Positions 1 to 8,429 of a stretch of DNA of 64,000 bases are shown in pieces. The translations under genes and the position numbers were made by a program. The stretch covers positions 62,001 through 126,000 of the forward strand of contig CAYIYM010000002.1 of assembly GCA_964367685.1 (NCBI GenBank), given 5' to 3'. The notes below the pieces were generated by a model. That model ran no database searches. It was given only the letters and a program-made list of their open reading frames with translations, and was not told the DNA's origin. The DNA comes from CAUPWF01 sp964367685 (GTDB lineage Bacteria; Bacillota; Clostridia; Lachnospirales; Lachnospiraceae). Each line of letters begins with the position of its first letter. The stretch's first letter is position 1.

Positions 1-368
1 TTTTTAAATGCATTGTATTTGTGGCTTTAAGTCTTATTCCTATGTCAGCATCAATGGCTCTTACTAATAAGGCAATGTTATCGTATATTTTGATTTTAAT
101 AACTGTCTTTGGGGCTATGTGTGCATCTTCAATATGTTCTGTTATGATTATTACTTATATTCAAAGTAGGACAGCAGAAGATATGGTAGGAAAAGCTATG
201 GCATTTGTAATGACAGTGGGGTTGTTGGCATCTCCTCTAGGGCAAGCAATTTATGGAACCCTCTTTGAGTATCTAATCGGATATGAGAGTTTTATTGTCT
301 TGGGAGCGGTTATAATATCTTTGCTTACGGGTATCTACGCAAAGAAAATTTTCAAGGAGAGATTGTAA
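1..368 (+). CDS. MFS transporter, C-terminal fragment (cut by window edge)
   Basis: The reading frame is open from the left edge, so only about the last 120 residues of the protein are present. They form hydrophobic helices split by a short basic/acidic loop containing SRTAEDMVGKAMAF, followed by LLASPLGQAIYGTLFE. This resembles the loop and tail of 12-helix major facilitator exporters, with a short basic cytoplasmic end (KKIFKERL). The GTG at 21 is only the first possible start inside the window and is not taken as the real start. The substrate cannot be read from this piece. Membrane location is secure and the MFS assignment is likely. Confidence 0.7.
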   Translation, partial: FKCIVFVALSLIPMSASMALTNKAMLSYILILITVFGAMCASSICSVMIITYIQSRTAEDMVGKAMAFVMTVGLLASPLGQAIYGTLFEYLIGYESFIVLGAVIISLLTGIYAKKIFKERL

Positions 369-479
369 TGGTAAGTAAATAGATAACTACATTTATCGAA
401 CATTTTGGTATGAAAGCAGAACGGAAACGTATTGATCAACTGGATTACATGGTTCTTTACTTAGTTGCAAATTTACGTC

Positions 480-530
480 TTGACATCTGTACATTTCTGT
501 ATTAGAGTGTACTTATACATACATAACACT
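480..530 (+). promoter_or_regulatory. Promoter and YtrA-type operator of the GntR/ABC operon
   Basis: TTGACA at 480-485 is followed after 17 nt by TAGAGT (503-508). An inverted repeat AGTGTA-N13-AACACT spans 506-530 over the -10 and start region. From memory, YtrA-family regulators bind AGTGTA-N13-TACACT, so this is one base from that pattern. It fits autorepression of the downstream regulator and transporter. The rest of 369-552 holds only a short stop-bounded open stretch (about 383-502, roughly 40 codons, no start) that I could not identify. Confidence 0.65.
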
Positions 531-552
531 ATAGTACAAAGGAGGTAAAGAA

Positions 553-927
553 TTGGAGATAATAGTTAGTAATAAGTCAAGTAGACCTCTTTATGAACAG
601 ATTGCATCGCAAATTAAAAATGCCATTATGACCGAAGAATTAAAGTCTGGTGAGGCACTTCCCTCTGTAAGGGGACTCGCTAAGTCATTACAAATTAGTG
701 TCTTAACTGTTCAAAAGGCATATACCACTTTAAGTGAAGAGGGATTTATTGAAACAACAGCTGGAAAAGGTTGTTATGTTTCGGCACATAATCAAGATTT
801 TTATCTTGAAGAACAGCAAAAAAAGATTGAAGAGCAGTTTAATCATGCTATAGAAATTGCTAGGAAAAGTGGCATTTCACTGGAAAAACTCACGCAACTT
901 TTAGCATTATTATATGAGGAGGACTAA
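553..927 (+). CDS. GntR family transcriptional regulator, YtrA subfamily
   Basis: A 124-residue DNA-binding repressor. The N-terminal winged helix-turn-helix (about residues 8-75) carries the GntR signature: SRPLYEQIASQIKNAI, then GEALPSVRGLAKSL, then TVQKAYTTLSEEGFIET. The effector part is only a short helical tail of about 45 residues, which is the YtrA architecture and is consistent with dimerisation rather than ligand binding. The start is a TTG at 553, chosen because AAGGAGGT lies 6 nt upstream. An ABC transporter follows directly, as is usual for YtrA regulators, which repress their own operon and respond to cell-envelope stress. The inducer is unknown. Confidence 0.9.
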   Translation: MEIIVSNKSSRPLYEQIASQIKNAIMTEELKSGEALPSVRGLAKSLQISVLTVQKAYTTLSEEGFIETTAGKGCYVSAHNQDFYLEEQQKKIEEQFNHAIEIARKSGISLEKLTQLLALLYEED

Positions 928-928
928 A

Positions 929-1783
929 ATGAGCAATATTTTATCAGTAGATAATTTAACAAAGCATTATAAAGATTTTACATTAGATAACATCTCATTT
1001 TCTGTACCTTATGGCTCCATTATTGGATTGATTGGTGAAAATGGTGCAGGAAAAAGCACTGTAATCAAAGCAATAACAGGTGTCATTAATTCAGACAATG
1101 GAAACATCTCTATGCTTGGAAATGAGAATTCTATATCCGTAGATGAGAAAAGTAAACTTGCTGTGGTTTTTGATGGGAGCAACTTCCCTGATGTTTTAAC
1201 TGTGCAAACGCTAAATACTGTACTTAAAAATATTTATTTACAGTGGGACGAGGAAAAGTATTTTGCGATGGCTTCAAAATTGGAGTTGCCTAAAAGTAAA
1301 AAAATCAAAGACTTTTCAAAAGGCATGAAAATGAAATTATCAATTATTGTAGCATTTTCACATAATGCCAACTTGATGATTTTAGATGAGGCAACAAGTG
1401 GACTTGATCCGGTTGTGCGTGATGATATTTTAGATTTACTTCTTGACTTTGTGCAAGATGAAAACAATTCCGTTCTTGTTTCATCTCACATTACAAGTGA
1501 TTTGGAAAAAATAGCTGATTATATCATTTTTATTCACAAGGGTAAACTTATTTTTAATTTGCCAAAGGACGAATTGATGTATAATTATGGAATTGTAAAA
1601 TGTAGAGAAGAGCAGTTTGCTAAACTAGAGAAATCTGATTTTGTTGCATATAGAAAGCAAGAATATTTTTATGAAATCTTAGTTTCGAACAGAAATATAT
1701 TTGCCAAAACACACCCTAGACTAGCTGTTGAATCTGCAACAATTGATGAGATTATGTTGCTTTATATTAAGGGGGTAAAATAA
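929..1783 (+). CDS. ABC transporter ATP-binding protein (YtrB-like)
   Basis: The 284-residue ATPase subunit of the exporter controlled by the upstream YtrA-type regulator. Walker A is GENGAGKST (about residues 35-43). The signature loop is FSKGMKMKLS, a degenerate form common in drug and bacteriocin exporters of this class. Walker B is LMILDEATSGLD, and the switch His is in SSHITSD. An earlier ATG at 914 exists, but GAGGAGG at 916-922 sits correctly only for ATG 929. The last 70 residues form a small accessory domain. The stop overlaps the next start by one base (TAATG), so the two are translationally coupled. Substrate unknown. Confidence 0.9.
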   Translation: MSNILSVDNLTKHYKDFTLDNISFSVPYGSIIGLIGENGAGKSTVIKAITGVINSDNGNISMLGNENSISVDEKSKLAVVFDGSNFPDVLTVQTLNTVLKNIYLQWDEEKYFAMASKLELPKSKKIKDFSKGMKMKLSIIVAFSHNANLMILDEATSGLDPVVRDDILDLLLDFVQDENNSVLVSSHITSDLEKIADYIIFIHKGKLIFNLPKDELMYNYGIVKCREEQFAKLEKSDFVAYRKQEYFYEILVSNRNIFAKTHPRLAVESATIDEIMLLYIKGVK

Positions 1784-2409
1784 TGAAAGGTTTACTATTA
1801 AAGGATTATTACACTATAAAAGACACTTTATTGATTCAATTGATTATGATGCTAGTAATAGGTGTTGCGATGTCTTTTACAATAACTTCACTTGTTTTTA
1901 TTGTAATTTCGACTAGTTCTTTTAGTTTGTTTTCTAGCACAGCAATTATGTCTGATAAAGTAAGTGGATGGAATATGTTTTCAAATACAATTCCTATTCC
2001 AAAAGTAAAAGTAATTAGGAGCAAGTATTTACTGAGCATATTCTTAATATTAATAGGGTTGTTTTTAGGTGTTGCATTATCAATTTCTATGTCTTTGATT
2101 ATAGGGGATTTTGATAGTGAGAAATTATTCATGTTTGTTTTGGTAGGATTGTCAATCAGTCTATCCTCTGCAAGTACCAGTATACCATTATCCATATTTT
2201 TTGATGATAAAAAACAAGTTTTAGCTATGTTGTTTTCCATTCTTATACCTACTATTTTAATGGTAGTAGCATTATATATATCATCAATATATATGGATTT
2301 GCAAGAAAATATAATGTTACTAGCATATTTGATGTTTGGCGTGGGAGTGGTAATGTTTGTACTTTCACTGATATTTGCGCCAAGCATATTATCTCAAAAA
2401 GATATCTAG
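1783..2409 (+). CDS. ABC-2 type membrane subunit
   Basis: The 208-residue permease partner of the preceding ATPase, with about six hydrophobic segments (for example residues 14-34, 39-55, 85-105, 117-130, 144-165 and 175-200). It begins with MKGLLLKDYYTIKD, the amphipathic start typical of the small ABC2_membrane_5-like permeases found beside YtrA regulators. It overlaps the ATPase stop by one base. Regulator, ATPase and membrane subunit together make an inducible exporter, probably for a peptide antibiotic or another envelope-active compound (inference). Confidence 0.8.
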   Translation: MKGLLLKDYYTIKDTLLIQLIMMLVIGVAMSFTITSLVFIVISTSSFSLFSSTAIMSDKVSGWNMFSNTIPIPKVKVIRSKYLLSIFLILIGLFLGVALSISMSLIIGDFDSEKLFMFVLVGLSISLSSASTSIPLSIFFDDKKQVLAMLFSILIPTILMVVALYISSIYMDLQENIMLLAYLMFGVGVVMFVLSLIFAPSILSQKDI

Positions 2410-2442
2410 TATGAGTAAGATTATATACTATTTACCACTATT

Positions 2443-2473
2443 TAGCAGACTTGAAATATAGTCTGCTATTTTT
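2443..2473 (+). terminator. Intrinsic terminator after the YtrA-type operon
   Basis: A 9-bp perfect stem, TAGCAGACT (2443-2451) with AGTCTGCTA (2460-2468), is followed by TTTTT. It lies 34 nt after the ABC-2 permease stop and separates that operon from the zinc operon. Confidence 0.85.
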
Positions 2474-2524
2474 GCGTCTTAACATCTATTAGCTCAATCG
2501 TAAAATATGTGAACACTACAATGA

Positions 2525-2575
2525 GTTAGATTAGACTAACTTTTTCTTGACATTTAAAATATGATGAAGTAGACT
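2525..2575 (+). promoter_or_regulatory. Promoter of the zinc operon with candidate metal-repressor site
   Basis: TTGACA at 2547-2552, a 17-nt spacer and TAGACT at 2570-2575 form a good promoter. Immediately upstream is a palindrome, GTTAG-N6-CTAAC (2525-2540). The octamer TAGACTAA in it recurs over the -10 element 38 nt later. I infer that the Fur/Zur-family protein encoded next binds here. The sequence does not match a Zur box I know, so the operator is only a candidate. Confidence 0.5.
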
Positions 2576-2621
2576 AAATTGGTAATCATTCGCAAATTCG
2601 TTGCATTCCAAGGAGAGAATT

Positions 2622-3026
2622 ATGAGTAAATATCAGACGGAGCAAAGGCAAAAACTTTTTGAATTATTTAAAAATAGCAATCATCAATCGTATTCTGCTT
2701 TTGATATATTAAAAAAGTTTGACGACGATACTATTAGTATTAGCGCGATCTACCGTAATCTTAAAGAGATGGAAAAAGAAGGAATAATATGTAAACTTAC
2801 TGAAAAAGGACGGTCGGAAGCAGTATATCATTATATAAATCCAGACAGTTGTGTTGGTATTATTCATTTGAAATGTGAAAACTGCGAAAGTATATATCAT
2901 CTTAATCGACACATTTCCCATATGTTATTGGGAATGGCAAAAGATGATTATAATTTTTCGATAAATAATTCAGGAGCCTTTTTATATGGAAAATGTGAAA
3001 ATTGTTCGCAAATTATAACAAAATAA
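2622..3026 (+). CDS. Fur family metalloregulator, probably zinc-responsive (Zur-like)
   Basis: 134 residues. The N-terminal winged helix (about 1-80) contains YQTEQRQKLFELF and SISAIYRNLKEMEKEGII, the Fur-family recognition helix pattern. The C-terminal metal domain has two CxxC pairs, KCENCES and KCENCSQ, that would hold the structural zinc. The usual HHHH cluster is reduced, with IIHLKC and the HISH motif remaining. ATG 2622 is used because AAGGAGAGA precedes it; the upstream TTG has no ribosome site. It is the first gene of an operon with znuA, znuC and znuB, so zinc is the most likely signal (inference from context). Confidence 0.85.
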   Translation: MSKYQTEQRQKLFELFKNSNHQSYSAFDILKKFDDDTISISAIYRNLKEMEKEGIICKLTEKGRSEAVYHYINPDSCVGIIHLKCENCESIYHLNRHISHMLLGMAKDDYNFSINNSGAFLYGKCENCSQIITK

Positions 3027-3036
3027 AGGAGAAGAA

Positions 3037-4077
3037 ATGAGAAAGAATATTATTATTGCTACGGCACTCTGTGTAAGTATGCTCTTAGCGGCATGCTCAA
3101 ACACAACAAACACAACAAGCACTACAAGTACTACAAACAATCAAACGGAAGAAGCTAATTTTAGCATTGTTACATCTACTTTTAATGAATATGATTGGTT
3201 ATTACAAGTATTAGGTAATCAAAAAGAAAATTTTGACATAACATTACTTTTGGATTCTGGTTCTGATATGCATAGCTACGAACCTAGCGTAGAAGATATA
3301 ACGACAATTTCATCAGCAGATCTATTCATCTATAATGGTGGACATTCACACACATGGGTTGCTGATGCAATCGCAAATCCTATAAATGACAACTTCAGAT
3401 CAATTAATGTTATGGAGAGGTTAGGTGATACTGTGCAAGCCGAAGTTCTTGTAGAAGGAATGCAAACTGATAGTGGTGAACATGACCACGATCACGAAGA
3501 AGCCCACGATCACTCCCATGATCAGGAAGCCGGAGCTCATGATGATGAGCATGTCTGGCTATCTCTTAACAATGCAATGACTATTTGCGAAATTATGGGA
3601 GAAGAAGTAGCAAAGATAGATCCTGTTAATGCAGATGACTATCTTGCCAACGCACAAAATTATATTGAAACTTTGTCTGATTTACATAAAGACTATGAAG
3701 AGGTAATGGCAACAGCACAAAGAGATACACTGATATTTGCAGACAGATTCCCGTTCTTATATATGATGCAAGATTATGACATTAATTATTATGCAGCATT
3801 CCAGGGATGTGCAGCTGAGACAGAAGCAAGTTTTGAAACGATTAAATTCCTTTCCGAAAAGGTGAACGAATTAGATGTTAATAAACTTCTAATAATTGAC
3901 AATGGATTAATAGAACTTGCAGAAACTGTTATTAGTAGTAGTGAGGATAAAGATGCAGAAACACTTGTTTTACACTCTATGCAAACTGTGACACAGGAAG
4001 AGATGGAAGCAGGAGCTACTTATTACAACTATATGCAAGAAAACTTGGAAACATTAAAGTTAGCACTTATGAATTAG
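3037..4077 (+). CDS. znuA: Zinc ABC transporter substrate-binding lipoprotein
   Basis: A 346-residue extracytoplasmic metal-binding protein (ZnuA/AdcA family). A signal peptide ends in the lipobox LLAAC, so the protein is a lipid-anchored lipoprotein, followed by a Thr/Ser/Asn linker. Metal ligands are suggested by DMHSYEP, a His/Asp-rich loop near residues 148-168 (EHDHDHEE and DHSHD) and DEHVWLS. The fourth position carries DRFPF rather than a plain His, a variant I recall from gut Clostridia. It delivers zinc to the permease encoded downstream. It starts 10 nt after the regulator, with GGAG upstream. Confidence 0.9.
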   Translation: MRKNIIIATALCVSMLLAACSNTTNTTSTTSTTNNQTEEANFSIVTSTFNEYDWLLQVLGNQKENFDITLLLDSGSDMHSYEPSVEDITTISSADLFIYNGGHSHTWVADAIANPINDNFRSINVMERLGDTVQAEVLVEGMQTDSGEHDHDHEEAHDHSHDQEAGAHDDEHVWLSLNNAMTICEIMGEEVAKIDPVNADDYLANAQNYIETLSDLHKDYEEVMATAQRDTLIFADRFPFLYMMQDYDINYYAAFQGCAAETEASFETIKFLSEKVNELDVNKLLIIDNGLIELAETVISSSEDKDAETLVLHSMQTVTQEEMEAGATYYNYMQENLETLKLALMN

Positions 4078-4133
4078 TTATACAGTATATAGCGTCTTAA
4101 CACAGTGTTTTTCTAAGAAAGGAATATATTTTT

Positions 4134-4805
4134 ATGCAAATAATATGCAAAAATCTCAGTGTAGGATATGACAAAGTCCCACTACATAGTAATATTAATT
4201 TTAATATACCAGAAGGCGCATATGTTTGTGTTGTTGGTGAAAATGGTGTAGGGAAAAGTACTTTGATCAAAACAATTTTAGGTTTGTTACCTCCAATTGC
4301 AGGAAGTATAAAGATGGGGAATAAGAATTCACCTTCCGCTATAGGTTATTTACCACAACAAACAAATGTACAAAGAGATTTTCCAGCTTCTGTATACGAA
4401 GTTGTACTTTCAGGTTGTTTAAAGCGAATTGGATTACGACCTTATTATAAAAAAGAGGAAAAAGAGCTTGCAATAGAAATGATGGAAAAGCTTAACATTC
4501 TAAATCTTAAGAAAAGAAGTTACAGTGAATTATCGGGAGGGCAACAGCAAAGAGTACTCCTTGCAAGAGCTCTTTGTGCCACAAATAAAATATTGTTGTT
4601 AGATGAGCCGACGGCAGGTCTTGATATGGAAACGACAAAAGAATTTTATAAATTGATAAAATCTTTAAACGAAGAAGGGATAACGATTATTATGATAACA
4701 CATAACCTTAATGAGGCTATTTCTGATGCTAATTTAGTTCTTTGTTTAAATAATTGCGGTGTCGATTGTATTACGGCAGCAGAATACAAGGAGGTTAGCA
4801 AATAA
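4134..4805 (+). CDS. znuC: Zinc ABC transporter ATP-binding protein
   Basis: A 223-residue ATPase with Walker A GENGVGKST, Q-loop YLPQQTN, signature ELSGGQQQR, Walker B ILLLDEPTAGLD and switch His in MITHN. Length and motifs match metal-type (ZnuC/AdcC) ATPases. AAAGGAA precedes the ATG. The TAA stop shares a base with the permease ATG, so expression is coupled. It powers zinc import with the neighbouring subunits. Confidence 0.9.
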   Translation: MQIICKNLSVGYDKVPLHSNINFNIPEGAYVCVVGENGVGKSTLIKTILGLLPPIAGSIKMGNKNSPSAIGYLPQQTNVQRDFPASVYEVVLSGCLKRIGLRPYYKKEEKELAIEMMEKLNILNLKKRSYSELSGGQQQRVLLARALCATNKILLLDEPTAGLDMETTKEFYKLIKSLNEEGITIIMITHNLNEAISDANLVLCLNNCGVDCITAAEYKEVSK

Positions 4806-5644
4806 TGTTAGATACTTTATTATCATACCTTTCATATCCTTTTGTTATTTATGCATTTGTTGTTGGTATTTTAATTGCTTTTTGTTCATCTTTGTTAGGA
4901 ACTACACTTGTATTAAAAAGACTGTCCTATATTGGAGATGGTCTATCTCATATTGCATTTGGAGCCATAGCTATAGCCTCTGTATTGGATATAACTAATC
5001 AAGATGCGCTAGTGTTTCCGGTTACGGCATTAAGTGCGGTGTTGCTTTTAAGAATAGGACAAAATGCGAAAATAAATGGAGATGCAGCAATTGCTATGAT
5101 GTCTGTAGGCTCACTTGCTGTAGGGTATTTACTTATGAATGTTTTTCAGGTATCTTCTAATTTGGCAGGTGATGTTTGTACAACATTGTTTGGCTCAACA
5201 TCTATCTTAACACTTACAATTGCAGATGTTACAACGAGTGTAATTTTATCTACCTTTGTAGTTGTTGTGTTTGTGTTTTTTTATAACAAAATTTTCTCGG
5301 TTACCTTTGATGAAACATTTGCCAAAGCGAGTGGAATTAGAACGGAAGTATACAATTTAATAATTGCTATTACCATTGCAGCTGTTATTGTAGTTGCGAT
5401 GAATTTAGTTGGTTCATTACTGATTAGTGCACTTGTCATTTTTCCAGCGCTTTCTTCTATGCGCATTTTTAGAAATTTTAAGGCGGTGATTATATCCTCC
5501 TCTGTGATTTCAATCTTATGTGCATTCATAGGTATTGTTATATCCATACTTTATGGAACTCCAGTAGGAAGTACAATCGTTGTAATGAATATTGGAATAT
5601 TTGCAATTGCATGTTTAATCGGAAAAATAGGTGTGGGAAAATGA
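4805..5644 (+). CDS. znuB: Zinc ABC transporter permease
   Basis: A 279-residue ABC-3 family permease with about eight hydrophobic helices and the family motifs KRLSYIGDGLSHIAFG near residues 38-53, VTFDETFAKASGI and VGSLLISALVIFPALSSM. It begins at the ATG overlapping the znuC stop, with AGGAGG about 10 nt upstream. It forms the membrane channel of the zinc importer, homodimeric in this family. A decayed small gene follows. Confidence 0.9.
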   Translation: MLDTLLSYLSYPFVIYAFVVGILIAFCSSLLGTTLVLKRLSYIGDGLSHIAFGAIAIASVLDITNQDALVFPVTALSAVLLLRIGQNAKINGDAAIAMMSVGSLAVGYLLMNVFQVSSNLAGDVCTTLFGSTSILTLTIADVTTSVILSTFVVVVFVFFYNKIFSVTFDETFAKASGIRTEVYNLIIAITIAAVIVVAMNLVGSLLISALVIFPALSSMRIFRNFKAVIISSSVISILCAFIGIVISILYGTPVGSTIVVMNIGIFAIACLIGKIGVGK

Positions 5645-5908
5645 GTTCAACTATGGTATATTCACTAACATATGATTTAATGATGAATTATGGTGCCTAT
5701 ATAGGAAAAACATTCAGAATGGAGGGGTTTTCTATGAAAACTATGATGTCAATGGTGAAGTGATATATTTTATCATAATAAATGATGCAACAGGATGCCG
5801 TCCTCAAGGGTTGGAACTCAAATTTTCTGAAGATATTCAAATTCCAGAAGTCGACAGTGAGATGACAGTGTATAGGTAAATATTCGAAGTTATGAAATGA
5901 TGACGTAA
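5641..5908 (+). pseudogene. Frameshifted remnant of a small zinc-locus protein
   Basis: An ATG overlapping the znuB stop opens a frame reading IGKTFRMEGF. The continuation, YENYDVNGEVIYFIIINDA then TGCRPQGLELKFSED, lies in another frame, so a frameshift sits near 5730-5736. A second break near 5874 turns the expected end (IGKYS then SYEMMT) into a premature stop. I recall a short protein with an NDAT-C-QGLEF-type core next to zinc importers in related Clostridia; its function is unknown to me. Two or more frameshifts make this a likely pseudogene rather than sequencing error. Confidence 0.65.
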
Positions 5909-5924
5909 CATAAGGGAGTAATTA

Positions 5925-6599
5925 ATGAAAAAAATATTGATTATAGAAGATGATAATATTATAGCTGAGGCTATCGAAAAACATTTGATATCTTGGGATT
6001 ATGAAGTGAAAAAAGTCAGAGACTTTTCTATTGTTATGAGAACATTTGAAACTTTTTCTCCACACTTAATTCTATTGGATATCTCATTGCCATTTAAGAA
6101 TGGATACAGTATTTGTGAAGAAATCCGTAAGACTTCAAATGTACCTATAATATTTATATCTTCCGCAAGTGAGAATATGAATATTATACTTGCTATGAAT
6201 ATGGGAGGGGATGACTTTATAGCCAAGCCATTTGAATTAGAGGTATTAACTGCAAAAGTACAAGCGCTATTGCGTAGAAGCTATGACTTTAATAATGAGC
6301 AGTCAGACTTAGTGGTGAAAGGAGTTATCCTTCATTTAGAAAATGCCTTGTGTAGCAAAGATGAGAAAAATGTTGAACTCACAAAAAATGAATTTGTCAT
6401 ACTAAGAACACTTATGCAAAACAAATCAAAGATTGTTTCAAGAGATGATATTATGAGTAAACTCTGGAATACGGAGGTGTTTATTGATGACAATACCCTT
6501 ACAGTGAACATCACACGATTAAGAAAAAAACTATCTGATATAGGTGTGACTAATTTTATTGAAACGAGGAAGAATTTGGGCTATGTTATCAATGATTAA
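5925..6599 (+). CDS. OmpR-family response regulator, BceR-like
   Basis: 224 residues. The receiver domain (about 1-115) has the acidic pair EDDN, phospho-acceptor Asp52 in LLDISLP, the conserved Ser in ISSAS and Lys in IAKPF. The C-terminal winged helix (about 130-222) contains LTKNEFVILRTL and DDNTLTVNITRLRKKL. AAGGGAG precedes the ATG. It overlaps the histidine kinase gene by 17 nt and lies upstream of a Bce-type ABC transporter, so it is the regulator of an antimicrobial-peptide sensing module that would activate the bceAB-like genes when phosphorylated. Confidence 0.9.
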   Translation: MKKILIIEDDNIIAEAIEKHLISWDYEVKKVRDFSIVMRTFETFSPHLILLDISLPFKNGYSICEEIRKTSNVPIIFISSASENMNIILAMNMGGDDFIAKPFELEVLTAKVQALLRRSYDFNNEQSDLVVKGVILHLENALCSKDEKNVELTKNEFVILRTLMQNKSKIVSRDDIMSKLWNTEVFIDDNTLTVNITRLRKKLSDIGVTNFIETRKNLGYVIND

Positions 6600-7566
6600 A
6601 AAGTATATTTTACAAAAAATTCCATTGATGTTGGTAGTATTAGTTACTGCAATTATATTTTTTGCAGTTTTTTATACTGAACAAATACCAGTGGATTCTA
6701 TCTTCTATGGGTTTTTATTATCTTCTTTTGGATTCATATTATATGTGTCAGTAGATTTTTTTTATTATCAGCGAAGAATCAAAATTCTATGGGGAGTAAG
6801 GAATGATGTATTACACAACACAGATAACTTACCACGAGCAGTAAGTGAAACAGATAAATTATATACTGAAATTATTAAAAACTGGGAAGAAATCTATAAT
6901 AAATCCGATGTGGAACAGATGAGGAAATTAACGGAATCATCTGACTTTTATACGAAGTGGGTACACCAAATTAAAACGCCGATATTCGCACTTTCTCTAT
7001 TAGTGAAAGAGTTACCTAATAATAGAATGATGCTTTCTGAACTTTTAGAAATCGAACAATATACAGCGATGGTATTGGGATATTTAAGACTTGTTGAAAG
7101 TGATAACGACCTTGTTATTAGAGAGATTAATGTAAAGAATGTAGCTTCAAATGTTCTTAAGAACTTCACACCTATATTCTTGGCAAAAGATCTACGACCT
7201 GTATTAGAAATAGATGACCTATATGTAAAGAGTGATGAGAAACACTTGAAATTCGCATTGAGTCAAATAATATCGAATGCTTGCAAATATAGTGAAAAAG
7301 GAGATATTCGTATTAGCTTGACTGATAATATACTTAGTATATCTGATAAAGGTATAGGAATTGAAACGTCTGATTTACCAAGGATATTTGACAAAGGTTT
7401 TACCGGATTTTCGGGTAGGATAGCGGAGAAATCAACGGGACTTGGTTTATACCTATGTAAAAAGACACTTGATCTCTTGGGATTTAGTATTTCTGTAGTA
7501 TCTGAAAAAGGAAAGGGTACAGATGTTTTTATCAATTTCTCACAACAAAATAGAATACATGAGTAA
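6583..7566 (+). CDS. Intramembrane-sensing histidine kinase, BceS-like
   Basis: 327 residues. Two transmembrane helices near the N-terminus (about residues 10-28 and 36-56) are separated by only a few residues, so there is almost no extracellular sensor. This is the hallmark of BceS-type kinases, which sense through their ABC transporter. The phosphorylated His is in KWVHQIKTP (His128). ATP-binding boxes follow: ISNACKYS (N), SDKGIGIE (G1), FDKGFTG (F) and STGLGLYLCKK (G2). ATG 6583 inside the response-regulator end is preferred; ATG 6592 or TTG 6559 are possible. Partner of the preceding regulator. Confidence 0.9.
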   Translation: MLSMIKKYILQKIPLMLVVLVTAIIFFAVFYTEQIPVDSIFYGFLLSSFGFILYVSVDFFYYQRRIKILWGVRNDVLHNTDNLPRAVSETDKLYTEIIKNWEEIYNKSDVEQMRKLTESSDFYTKWVHQIKTPIFALSLLVKELPNNRMMLSELLEIEQYTAMVLGYLRLVESDNDLVIREINVKNVASNVLKNFTPIFLAKDLRPVLEIDDLYVKSDEKHLKFALSQIISNACKYSEKGDIRISLTDNILSISDKGIGIETSDLPRIFDKGFTGFSGRIAEKSTGLGLYLCKKTLDLLGFSISVVSEKGKGTDVFINFSQQNRIHE

Positions 7567-7588
7567 CCTTACAATAATGTAAGGTTAC
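7563..7588 (+). terminator. Hairpin after the two-component genes
   Basis: A perfect 11-bp stem GTAACCTTACA / TGTAAGGTTAC with an ATAA loop begins inside the kinase stop codon. The following T-run is weak (TTTAATATT). It may partly terminate transcription or stabilise the upstream mRNA, so that the transporter genes have their own level of expression. Confidence 0.6.
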
Positions 7589-7661
7589 TTTAATATTAAG
7601 CTATGGTGTCATATGTTTTCTAGGAATAGAATAATATCAAAACATATAAAGGAGTTTAATT

Positions 7662-8429
7662 ATGGAATTGTTAAAGGTAAGTAACTTAAAGAAAACATAT
7701 GGCGCTAAGTTATCAATTAATAGTGTGACAGCGTTAAAAGATGTGAGTTTCGCTGTAAATGCAGGTGAATTTATTGCTATTATGGGAGAGTCAGGATCAG
7801 GAAAAACCACACTTCTTAATATTCTTGCAGGACTTGATAAGAAGACAGCTGGAGAAATATTATTGGACGGCATAGATTTATCTTTAATCAAGGAAGCCGA
7901 TCTATCAAGGTTTCGTAGAGAAAGTTTGGGCTTTGTGTTTCAAGATTTCAATTTACTTGATACACTTAACACGGAAGAGAACATTATTTTGCCACTCGTT
8001 CTGTCTGGAAAAAGTGAAAAAGAGATAAAGAATAAGCTTACAAGAATCGTTAATAAGCTCGGAATTGGAAAGTTATTAAAAAAATATCCACATGAGATAT
8101 CTGGTGGAGAAAAGCAACGTACTGCAGTAGCTCGTGCAGTTATTAATGAACCTCAATTGCTTCTTGCAGATGAGCCTACAGGAGCACTCGATTCTAAATC
8201 AACGGATATTCTACTATCTGAATTCAGTAAAGTTAATTCGGATGGGCAAACCATTCTTATGGTTACCCATAGTGTGAAAACTGCATCGGTGGCAAATCGG
8301 GTTTTATTTATTAAAGACGGGGTTATATTTCATCAGATTTATAAAGGGAGTAACACGGAATTAGAATTTTTTGGAAAAATCTCTGATACACTTACAGCAA
8401 TTCAAAATGGGGGTGTGATAAATGGGTAA
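7662..8429 (+). CDS. Bce-type ABC transporter ATP-binding protein
   Basis: A 255-residue ATPase of the MacB/Bce class: Walker A GESGSGKTT (about residues 40-48), Q-loop FVFQDFN, signature EISGGEKQR, Walker B LLLADEPTGALD and switch His in VTHS. AAGGAG precedes the ATG at the usual distance. It overlaps the large permease gene by 8 nt. With the upstream kinase and regulator it forms a complete Bce detoxification and flux-sensing module, which in this family confers resistance to peptide antibiotics such as bacitracin or lantibiotics. The actual inducer here is unknown. Confidence 0.92.
   Translation: MELLKVSNLKKTYGAKLSINSVTALKDVSFAVNAGEFIAIMGESGSGKTTLLNILAGLDKKTAGEILLDGIDLSLIKEADLSRFRRESLGFVFQDFNLLDTLNTEENIILPLVLSGKSEKEIKNKLTRIVNKLGIGKLLKKYPHEISGGEKQRTAVARAVINEPQLLLADEPTGALDSKSTDILLSEFSKVNSDGQTILMVTHSVKTASVANRVLFIKDGVIFHQIYKGSNTELEFFGKISDTLTAIQNGGVING

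Noticed and set aside
383..502. Stop-bounded open stretch of about 40 codons after the MFS gene
   Set aside because: No start or ribosome site and no recognisable family; it overlaps the promoter of the next operon. It could be a gene remnant, but I cannot support that.
4759..4998. Frame overlapping znuC and znuB
   Set aside because: It is an out-of-frame shadow rich in Cys/Tyr over two well-supported coding genes.
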